A DNA stretch of 64,000 nucleotides, taken from Centrapalus pauciflorus. Taxonomy: Eukaryota; Streptophyta; Magnoliopsida; Asterales; Asteraceae. Below are positions 55,601 through 64,000 of this stretch, in pieces (within the stretch, counting starts at the first letter, position 1; each line of letters starts with the position of its first letter). The notes below the pieces were generated by a model that worked only from the letters and a program-made list of their open reading frames with translations, ran no database searches and was not told the DNA's origin. The stretch is from NCBI GenBank assembly GCA_020465985.1, contig JAANYP010009619.1, positions 434,001-498,000 of the forward strand. Reading direction: 5' to 3'. Made by a program: the position numbers and the translations under genes.

Positions 55601-56764
55601 AGAAGAAGAAGAGGAAAGTCCTGAAGCTGCTGTAGTAAAGGAAAAGAAAAAGCAGCAGTTGATCCCCTACAGCAGAAAGCAGCAGAGATTAAATTTCACA
55701 AAGCCAGCGCTAAAGAAATGGGTCTTCCCATGCACAAATACTTTGAGTTCAGAGAAGAACAGCTTCAAGCCCTGGAAGCTCTAAGGAAAGAAGAAGAATC
55801 TGCCAAAGCTACTAAGTCTTTTGCACTTCAAGAGGCAAGGAAAGTTAAAATGTCCTCTCTGGAAGTGCAGAAGAAATTAATGGAAGCTGCTAAGGGATCA
55901 GCAGGAGAGAAGGAAGCAGAAAAAGAAGAGGGTGCTCAGGTCTCTGTGACCAAAACACAAGTACCCTTTGCAAGAGCCAAGTTCCACTTTGACAACTTGG
56001 CAAGAAGAAAATTTCAGGATGTTTCTGATAGAAGGCTTGCCAAGGAAGCAATTGTCAAAGCTATTCCCATATCAAGAAAAGGCAGTCAGTGGAAGTTGAA
56101 AATAACCAGAATGGGTGCAACAGGCCCAGAACTAGAAACGTATGACTACACTGATGTTGCACAGATGGGGTACAGGGAATGGATTGAGTTGGCAGTTGCT
56201 CTGAGCGAATCTAAGTCAGAAACGGCAAAGACGATCAGGGCATATGTCAAGAAGTTGATGGAGAGAGTGAAGAATCTTGGCCTGATCTCAAAAGAAGTTA
56301 GTGAAGGTGTCTATGTGACACAACCCAAAATAAAGGCCAGGAGGACAAGGAAAGACACTGAGCTTGAACAACTCCTCATCTTAATTGAACAGGGTGACTA
56401 TACTGTTGAGATGAAGGGAGTTGACTACAGCCTGCCTAGTGGAGTAGAGTTTGAAGAAGGAAAGATTATCGAAGAGCCTGAGCTGGGGGCATTTTTTGTA
56501 GATCCCTTAACTCAGAAGAAATGCTTTCAGAGAGAATCAGATCTTTACAAGGTGGATCTGAGACAGCTTGCAGCCTTCAGAGTTGCAGCTTCTTTTAGGC
56601 AGTGAAGCAGGTGGAGAGCTGCCGTCTGGGATCAGCTCAGAGGTTTTTATGAGAGGGGTGAACTTGAAGATCCCAAGTTTATGATCATCAGAAGTGAAAT
56701 TCAAGAACTTGAGGATACAAGGGAGGAACTTGAAAAGATGTTTGAAGATCCTCCTCTACTATAG
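52613..56764 (+). pseudogene. Element D third ORF (ORF3, env-like by position)
   Basis: ATG at 52613 opens MAQRNNPFLRVFVGDDVVKH; the true end is TAG at 56762-56764 (the TGA at 56603-56605 is an in-frame nonsense; the frame after it matches C). About 1380 codons. Parts: conserved N-terminal domain to about residue 270 (QMVEFLKVHPLNYAM, LLREVLHLP, NLLRFCGVAGPKIG); basic Ala/Lys stretch (53480-53600); long Pro/Ser/Thr/Gln-rich disordered region; Leu-rich coiled coil (54690-55250); Lys/Ser basic stretch; acidic run EEEEEEEE (55590); C-terminal alpha-helical domain (55718-56605; GYREWIELAVALSESKSETA). Frame changes near 53245 and 55600, with stops near 53826, 54050, 54140, 54834 and 55506. No signal peptide or membrane span seen. 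Function unknown. Confidence 0.85.
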
Positions 56765-57102
56765 TAAAGTCCATCTACCATCTGGGTAGGTGAAGAATGG
56801 AAGTTGTCCTTCAGTTGGACAGGCTTACCATTATCTGCTCACAACATAAACAGTCCAAAACCTGCTGTACATTAGTTGTACTTTAATTACATAAGTTGTA
56901 ATTTTTCTTTTACATCAGTTGTAATATACATCAGTACATCAGTTGTACTTTTGTAAAAACATGTGTTGTTTTATGTAATCAAGAATCAGTGTATGTATAA
57001 ACTGATCTTTTACTTTACTTTGATGTTGTAATTTTATTTCTGCAAATGTACTGTAAAAATATATAGTGATTTTTGATAAGGCCAGCTTAGACTGGTTATT
57101 GC
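56765..57102 (+). other. 3' UTR of element D with ACAT(C/T/A)AGTTGTA repeats
   Basis: No gene. Four copies of ACATNAGTTGTA between 56869 and 56950, matching four in C. The remainder is AT-rich. Confidence 0.75.
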
Positions 57103-57116
57103 AAATAGGGGGAGAT
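57103..57116 (+). promoter_or_regulatory. 3' polypurine tract of element D
   Basis: AAATAGGGGGAGAT directly before the LTR start TGTTAGG; plus-strand primer. A near copy, GAGGGGGAGATTCTTAATC, lies inside the LTR at about 57160. Confidence 0.9.
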
Positions 57117-58243
57117 TGTTAGGCACAAAAAGGCCTCAGTCAAACCTGTTCTGCATCTGAGGGGGAGATTCTTAATCAAACCTGTTGATGCATTTGAAGG
57201 TTGAATTTAAGGCCTGTTATATGCTTTATTGAAACCTGAAAATGATTTGCAATATCAGCCCAAAGCTGTTCTATATGTTGCATGTGTTGCAACAAAGACA
57301 GTTTGTCCAAGCTGTTCATTCTGCTGAACAGGTTGGACATAAACTATCTACGCTGCTCTACACTGGTGAGCAGCTTGGGCAGTTTACAAGTGTTCTGTAC
57401 TTTGTGAACAGAACCTGTTCTTTGTGAACAGGCTAAACACTTTATGGAATATGTTTCCAAGTCCTCATGTATTTTTTTAACTAAAAGATCAGTTTATAAA
57501 GTCGAAGACAAAGTGGAAAACAGATCTGCTCAGCCTGCCCATGCTGTTCTGTTACATGAAGACAAAGGATATTTAAAAAAGGGTGACAGACCTTTTTCTT
57601 ATATCAAAATAGGCCTTAACAAAGGAAGAAAGACGCAAAGTTGACATTCCTTATTTAGTTAAATCTAATGCAACAATAAACAAAAAGAAAAGACAAAAGT
57701 TCTGCCCACATGAAGACAAGTCTGCTTTTCAGAATGTGCAGAAAAGTTTATGTTGTGTTTTCAACAAGACTTTCCACTTTTCATTTCGTCCAATACAGAA
57801 GCTTCTCTTAGATCCTCTGAGTGAGTATAAAAGGAAACTTTCAAGGATTGAAAATATAAGCCAAAAAGCTAAGTGCTGAAGCCAAGAGTGAACGTGCATT
57901 CAAGTGTGTCTTTCATGCATGCAAGTCTGCTTGAATAAAACAGTGCTTTGTGTCTAAGCTGTTCTTATTCAAGCTGTTTCTCCGAGTCTTGTAAACACAG
58001 TGAGTAATTCTTAGTGAGTGTATTCATTGTAACTAGTTTAAGTCTGTCTTAGATTAATTAACATACTGTTGTATCTGTCATCTCAGCTTGAACCTTTCCG
58101 CATTCAAGCTTGTTTGTAATTAACTTTTGTTGATAATACATACAAACATTGAGAAAAGAGTGTGTAGTTTTTAAATTGCTGTATTCACCCCCCCCCCTCT
58201 ACAGCTTAAGGCTATATAGTTGGGAAACCTTTCGGGACCTACA
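57117..58243 (+). repeat. 3' LTR of element D (1127 bp)
   Basis: TGTTAGGCACAAAAAGG to GGGACCTACA. U3 holds clustered GAACAG/CTGTTC motifs (57290-57435). TATA box TATAAAAGG at 57826-57834; a run of nine C at about 58189-58197 before CTCTACAGC. Followed by ORF3 sequence of H at 58244. Confidence 0.92.
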
Positions 58244-58548
58244 AACTCTGTGGACTCAGTGTGGAGTGGAGAGTGCTCAAGTCTTTCAATGTCTTCAACC
58301 TGTAGAGAGGCTTGGACAGTTGATGTGGCTAACTCCTTTTGTACCACTAGTTCCTGTTGTGAGGAACTAGAGGGCTCAGGCTGAACCAGGGTGGACTGAG
58401 TTTGGAGTAAAGCTTACTCCAAAGTGGCTGCACCTTCTCCCAAAATAGGAGAAGAAAAAGTAGCAAGGGTTATTTCTTTTTCAACTAACTCCTTTTGAGA
58501 GGGGTTAGAGGGGCTTGTTTGAGTGGTTAAGGGTTTCTTTTTGGCTAA
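58244..58548 (-). pseudogene. Remnant H: piece of ORF3 of another C/D-type copy
   Basis: Minus-strand match to the middle region of C ORF3 (plus 35569-35860): shared GTGGACTCAGTG, TCTTTCAAT, ACCAGGGTGGACT and CTTCTCCCAAAATAGGAGA strings. It is bounded by the D 3' LTR on the left and the J LTR on the right. About 100 codons, with stops. Confidence 0.82.
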
Positions 58549-61479
58549 TGAAACACCCCGTTCTAATAACGCGGTGCTTTTACTAAAATCTGCAACATTA
58601 ACCTCAAATTCAGAGTGCACGAAATAAATTATCTAGTTATTACAACCAAATCGAAAGTCTAGGATCTACCCATCCCAATTACAAATTCAAAATATTTACA
58701 AATTCTGCGGAAAGTCTATCTGATACCACGAGTCCTCAAACTGTTGACCCTGAAGCTGGTGCTTTCCCCTTATCAGCTAAACCTGAAACATTGCCCCCAC
58801 AACCGGGGTAAGCCGTCGCCTAGCGAGTAACAGATTTAATAGCACAAATAAACATGAATAACATGAATGATACAAGTATTGGCACAAATTCAACATGTGT
58901 AGCACCCGGCCTTCCCAGCAGTGCATCCACGATTAGGTAGTCTGTGTAGCATCCTGCCTTCCCAGCAATGCATACACAGTAACACAGCTTGCGGCACTCC
59001 CGACTTACAGCGTATAAAAATAACATGCAGCCACACAGGCATGCAATCAACACATAAATACACAGTATGCATACCGGAGAATAAGGGTTCTCATATAATA
59101 GCTCATGGTGGTGAAATGAATAAACGACATAAAGTTTAGCATGGCAATGAAACGATAAGCATGGCAAGAGAAATGAAACAGATATCCCGTATAAGCATAT
59201 CATAAATGATCATTCGTGAATATTAAATCAATTACTCACAGTGCTCGCCAATCTGTAACCCGCCAAGCGACTAATCAATATCAGCTGTAAGCACCACTGA
59301 GAACCACACACCTCAACTGAACCACTAGAGTCCTGATGTAAAAGTATATTGCCTATTTATCAATATCCTTAACTTTATAATTTAAAATGTCCAATATCTA
59401 GTATCTAATTCTATTTATTAATTAATTTCAGGAACTAAATCGGTAAATTTAGATTTATTAGTGTAAATCATTAAGATCGAAGAATCTATATTTATAAGTT
59501 ATATCTCATTATAAAATATCTAAATTTAATAATATTTTAATCCTTTTAAGCTCAAAACTCTCTAAATAAAAGTTAATGATTAATTAGATCAATTTTAAAT
59601 TAAAACCCTTTAAACTTGCATTAATCATATTATTAATAATTGATTCTATACTATTTCAACCCACGTATAAACCTACTATAACTTAATGGATAACTCATTT
59701 AAATTTAAATAAATTAAATCTAACCAATTAAATGACCCAAAGATTAAATAACTAGCTCAAAATTGGTTATCAATTGGTGAAAACCCACTTGAGTTTATTA
59801 AATACCCAGATTAACCACACAAGTGAACCCAACTAAATATTTAGAAGAAATATTAAAACAACCAAAACTAACATTTAAACTTAAATCTATAACATTTTAG
59901 CCCAATTTAAAATAAAAGAACAAGTCCAATCAATTTATTAAAATCACCAATATCAATCCATTTAAATTATAAACTAGATCAAACAACTAAATTAAAAGCC
60001 CAACAAAATAAAACCTAATTTCTACCCAAATACCCAACTTAATTCTCAATATATTTCAGCCCATTATTATTTCAGGAAAAAAAAACCCAACCCAAAAATG
60101 TAAATGTAGCCCACATTTAGTTAACCCTAAATAATACAACCATTTATCGAAAAAGAAAACAAAATGTGAAAAAAAGAAAAAATAATAATAATAATAAAAC
60201 TGCTGCTTTTCGGAGCAGACAAACAGAAATAAGAAAAGGAAAGGAAACAGAAAAAGAAAAAAATATTAATAATAGATGTTGTTTTCTTTTTCCCTATCTC
60301 GACCAAGAACAAAAAAAGAAGAAAAGGAGAAGGAACGCCGTGGAGTCCCCCACTGCCGCCGTGTGACCGCCAGCCAAAGCTTCTCCGGCGCCGGTCTGAC
60401 CGCCACCCAACACACACACAACCCTTATTCTCATCTCTCCCTCTTGGTGGACGAAAACAGCAAGGAAAGGAACACCGGCCAAGTGAAAAAGTCGTCGGCG
60501 TATCTCTGGCGCCGACCAATCGCCCACACGACACACACCCACCGCTACTCCCTCGTTCCTCTTGTTGAACGAAAATAGAAAGGGAGCAGGCAAGGCAGGC
60601 CATGGCTCCGCCCTCGACAGCCGCCGTCGCTGGCAGCGCCGCCGCCGCCAGCCTCTCCGGTCGGTTCCCACGCAACTCACACCCTATTTCTACCTCTATT
60701 TACTACTTCGATTAAATATTTTTTTTCCGGTTATTAACTTGTTCAATATCACCACCAAGAATCAAAAATATTATTGGAACTCACTCAATATCTTTAAATC
60801 CGCAATTTCATATTCAAATAACATTCTAATTAGATTTCTAAACTCATTTCTAATGTTTTTATATAAATAGTTGAATAAATCTTTAAAATCCACTAAAAAC
60901 TTCCATTGATGTTCTTGGAGTTTTTAGTTCCAGAAAAGAAAAGAAATGGTGAAGGTGATGATACTAGATGATGTTGGTTGTTCATTTCTTTGTTAGTAAG
61001 CCATTTTTATACCTATTTTACGAATGCTAACATTAGCCAAAAATTATACATACGAAAAGTGCACTATGTGTAAGTTTTGGATAGAATACCTCAAGCTTAA
61101 CAATGGTGTTGATTTGGTGAGGATGATGATATGAAACTTGTTGTCCCGACCCTTGAATCCAGCTTAAAAAAAAAGAATCAAATTCAAAAATGTATGTGTG
61201 TGTTCTTGGCATATGAAGAAAATGAAAGAAAAGAATGGAGAAAGTGGTGACATGGTGATGAATGATTCTGTTATAATTTTTTTTTCTTTTTCTTTTTCTT
61301 TTTTTTTAAACATATATTACCTATAAATATTTATCCATCATTACCTCTTTTAAGTTATGAAATTAAATATTTAAAAGTCAACCACCAAATTTGATAATTT
61401 ACCTATCCTTTATTGAATTAAATAATTAAATTAAATAACTCGAAATTAATAAATTACCTCGAAATTAGCGGGTGTTACA
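58549..61479 (-). repeat. 3' LTR of gypsy element J (2931 bp)
   Basis: Minus strand TGTAACACCCGCTAATTTC to CGGGGTGTTTCA; ends are near-perfect inverted repeats (TGTAACACC / GGTGTTTCA). A GC-rich segment at 60330-60670 may be the leader region. A diverged duplication of CCTTCCCAGCA(G/A)TGCAT lies at 58910-58980. The ORF-sized open frames inside (60127-60680, 58820-59203) show no protein family and look fortuitous. Confidence 0.8.
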
Positions 61480-61514
61480 ATCTCCTACAAGTTGGATTGA
61501 TCTCGTCCTCGAGA

Positions 61515-63394
61515 TCAGGTGAATTTGAACAGGTCGGGGTACTTCGCCATCATCTCTGTCTTCGGCTCCCACGTATGATTCGGTCCAATAAATCTAGGAC
61601 TAAGTTTGCCTCTCTTACCGAACCTCATAATACCCTTCCAGGGTGACACCTTCAGCATCACAAAGCTACCCACCTCAAGCTCCACTGGTCGATGTTGCTT
61701 ATCAAAATACATCTTATGTCGATCCTGAGCAGCCCTCAATCATTCGCGAATAATCTGGATCTTATCGTGCGCAATCTGCAATAACTCAGGTCCGCCAATA
61801 GGTTTCTCACCCACCTCTCGCCAACACGTGAGTGTATGACAACTACGACCATACAATGCCTTAAACGGTGCTATACCGATAGAAGAATGATACGAGTTAT
61901 TACAAGAAAACTCGATCAACGACAAATGAGTATCCCAGTTCCCACCAACTTTAACGCGCAGGTTCGTAGCATATCCTCAAGAGTCTGTATCGTACGCTCG
62001 CTCTGGCCCTCTGTCTGTGGGTGAAACGACGTGCTAGGAGTAACACGCGTACCCAGCTCGTCCTGTAAGCTCTGCCAAAACCGAGAAGTAAACCGCGAAT
62101 CTCGATTAGTCACTATCTTCTTAGGCACCTCATGTCTAGCAATGATCCCGCCTACGTAAATCTGTGCCCACCGATCCGTCGAATAGTTCTCCCTAACTGG
62201 AATGAAATGTGCGCTCTTCGTAAGTCGGTCAACCACAACCCATATCGAATCATGCTGTCGTTGTGTCTTCAGGAGTTTAGTGACAAAATTCATCGCAAAC
62301 TCCTCTCATTTCCACTGCGGAATAGGTAAACACAGTAAACTGCCATATGGCTTCTGATGCTCGGCCTTCACTTGCAAACAAGTAGTACACTGCTCAACGA
62401 ATCGACCCACATCTCGCTTCAAGGCGGGCCACCAAAAATCATAACGTAAGTCACGATACATCTTCGTAGCACCAGGGTGGACAAAAAAATCGAGATTATG
62501 AGTCTCGGCCAACAAAATATCACGTAAGCCACCAAATCTAGGAATCTAAATCCATGTATTAAATAGCAATACTCCTCGACTATCAGGAGAAAGACACTCA
62601 ATATACCCAACCATGTGCTCGGCCTTCAGATGTTCAACCATCGACGCCTCAGACTGATATCTCAGAAGATCTGCAATCATAGAATCCTTCACAGAAGAAC
62701 GTACCGTCGCACAACACAATTCACCTGAATAGAACTTGCGACTCAGCGACTACATTCGCTTTACCAAGATGGCAAAGGATCTCGCAATCGTAGTCTTTAA
62801 TAAACTTCATGGCACGCAACTGTCTCATTTTCAGCTCCTTCTGGTCAAAGATGTACTTCAAGCTCGTATGGTCAGTGAAGAATTGATATCTCGTGTCATA
62901 TAAATAGTGCATCCATAACTTCAACGTGAACACCATAGCAGCCAACTCTAAATCATGAATCAGGTAGTTTCTCTCATGGGTCTTCTAACTGTCTTGAAGC
63001 AGAAGCGGTCACTCCTCCCCGTTGGATCAAAACAACCCGAGATCGTGTAAAGATGCATCTCTGTAGACAATGAAATCATCGTTGCCCTCAAACATGGAAA
63101 TAATCGGAGTCGCACTCAAACATTGCTTCAACTCCTGAAAGGCTTGCTCCTGCGGCTCACCCCAAACGAATCTCACGTTGTCCTTGTCATCTGTGTCAAA
63201 AGGCACTGCGATCTTAGAAAAATCACGAATAAAAATGCCGATAATAACCCACCAAACCGAGAAAAACTACGAATCTCCAAAGCATTATGAGGTTGTTCCC
63301 AGTCCCGAATAGTCTCGACCTTCGACTGCTCAACAGATACTCCATTGCCACTGATCGTGTGGCCAAGAAACTGAACCTTATCATTCTTGTACAA
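61515..63394 (-). pseudogene. Gypsy element J pol: RT end, RNase H, integrase
   Basis: From 63394 down: YKNDKVQFLGHTISGNGVSV (RT thumb), HYLYDTRYQFFTDHTSLKYI (RNase H, 62945-62721), integrase zinc finger HPGATKMYRDLRYDFWWP with CTTCLQVK (62515-62306), integrase core with catalytic residues in VVVDRLTKSAHFIP, TNRDSRF (usual SDRD altered) and TEGQSERT (62293-61916), then YHSSIGIAPFKALYGR, and a GKLSPRFIGP segment joined directly to TWEPKTEMMAKYPDLF. The residues normally between GPF and the final TWE (including any chromodomain) are deleted. Many stops. Confidence 0.88.
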
Positions 63395-63400
63395 CCTATG

Positions 63401-64000
63401 TATATAAATCTAAATGTTATAGCAGCTTTAAATCATAACGATTCTCATTTATATCCTTTCAAAAGTTATTATTATTTATTTACACGAACAAATTCTAAAT
63501 TCCATAATGTTGTTAATCGAGTAATCCATTCCGAGCAATCACACTTGTATGTTACGGTAGGGTTTAGATGGTATTAGTTTAACTATTCGTTAAAACTTTT
63601 TTTTTTTAGGCAGTAACAATTATTCGTTCATTGGAGTTCAAGATCATTTTATAATTCCAATAGTATCATCCTCATTTTATTTCCCACAATAAGTTCATTA
63701 TATTTATTTGACCTTGTATAAAGACCCAATTAAACCAATCAAGTTTCATTCAATCTTAACAAGGTTTTAATACCCGCACACGACGCCATGGTGAGTAGAT
63801 AATAAACTACGATGTTTCTTATGTGTAGTGATATAATCAAACATAAATCAATAAAATTATATAAAAATCAGTATCTATATGTTGTTTGTATTTATAATTT
63901 CAAACTTTAATACAATTTCATTTTAAATATTTGTTAAATACCAAGAATTGATGTTTAAATCTTTATTAGATATCCAAAGGTCATCATTCATTTTTTTTCC
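63401..64000 (+). other. Right edge: AT-rich DNA with a possible gene start
   Basis: No transposon protein or LTR recognised. Contains a telo-box-like TAGGGTTTA (63559-63567) and the TATA/ATG arrangement listed separately. Confidence 0.5.
63717..63790 (+). promoter_or_regulatory. Possible host gene promoter and ATG-only first exon
   Basis: TATAAAG (63717-63723) is followed after 64 bases by GACGCCATG|GTGAGT: an ATG (63788-63790) in fair context, immediately at a strong splice donor. A first exon ending just at the ATG is known in plant ribosomal-protein genes, and telo-box motifs are common in their promoters. The downstream exons lie outside the window, so this is only a candidate. Confidence 0.3.

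Larger units (their letters stand above)
45374..58243 (+). mobile_element. Copia element D (SIRE/Maximus type), nearly complete
   Basis: Partial 5' LTR, primer site, gag, pol, spacer with promoter, ORF3, polypurine tract and full 3' LTR. The two LTRs differ at roughly 20 of 485 comparable positions by eye (about 4%), so it is one of the younger insertions. Gag has two in-frame TAG stops, pol four stops and one frameshift, ORF3 a few breaks; the coding frame is otherwise continuous. It lies inside ORF3 of H, another copy of its own family. Confidence 0.9.
58549..63400 (-). mobile_element. Ty3/gypsy element J (chromovirus-like), truncated
   Basis: Minus strand: RT thumb, RNase H, H2C2 integrase zinc finger, integrase core, C-terminal pol end, weak polypurine tract (TTGTAGGAGAT, 61490-61480) and a 2.9-kb 3' LTR inserted in H. 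RT before integrase is the gypsy order. The 5' half (gag, protease, RT palm, 5' LTR) is missing; similarity stops at about 63395. Confidence 0.85.

Noticed and set aside
58820..59203. 127-codon minus-strand ORF with hydrophobic segments
   Set aside because: Inside the J LTR over a short imperfect duplication; hydrophobicity reflects T-rich sequence.
60127..60680. Cys-rich 182-codon minus-strand ORF and overlapping frames
   Set aside because: Lies in the GC-rich part of the J LTR, with several frames open at once as expected from base composition; no family motif.

Overview
The window is a nuclear chromosome segment of a flowering plant, most likely a eudicot. It consists almost entirely of nested LTR retrotransposons and two Helitron-type transposons that carry pieces of host genes. 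Evidence for a plant is the SIRE/Maximus-type Ty1/copia polyproteins, a chromovirus-like Ty3/gypsy pol, primer binding sites matching initiator-Met tRNA, Helitron termini, and plant gene exons with GT-AG introns. I see no intact host gene. The only candidate is a possible promoter and first exon at 63717-63790. Species cannot be read from the sequence.

Layout, left to right. Bases 1-13686: element A (copia, plus strand, 5' end outside the window), carrying a Ty3/gypsy-type solo LTR (2550-4928, 5-bp target duplication). 13687-15208: element E (copia, minus), reduced to LTR, primer site, leader and gag start. 15209-23042: element B (copia, minus), a close relative of A. 23043-23333: gag-start remnant I. 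23334-25230: element F (copia, plus; LTR, leader, broken gag). The nesting is readable: A lies in the gag of E, E lies in the RNase H of B, and B lies in the gag of I. 25231-28959: AT-rich DNA with a Helitron-like 3' end and captured exons of a 4-coumarate-CoA-ligase-like and a RimM-like gene. 28960-43520: element C (copia, minus), interrupted by a solo LTR (32697-34969) and by Helitron 1 (39086-42895), which carries MAPKKK and Rsm22/METTL17-like fragments. 43521-44282: truncated gypsy-type LTR. 44283-45373: gag-linker remnant G. 45374-58243: element D (copia, plus), the most complete element. 58244-58548: a piece of a second C-type copy (H). 58549-63400: gypsy element J (minus) with a 2.9-kb LTR. 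63401-64000: unassigned.

The copia elements share one plan: gag with zinc knuckle, a long linker, protease, integrase, reverse transcriptase, RNase H, then a very long third ORF (ORF3, 'env-like' by position) before the polypurine tract and 3' LTR. Three points stand out. (1) In A and B a short intron whose donor overlaps the gag stop codon would, when removed, join gag to protease in frame. (2) ORF3 has its own TATA box, at the same distance from the ATG in C and D; in A the TATA box is followed by a leader intron. (3) The non-coding stretches of each element (leader, ORF3 spacer or intron, 3' UTR, LTR) are filled with dense arrays of short, often palindromic motifs that differ between families but play out in the same positions. 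All coding regions are broken by stops, frameshifts or deletions.
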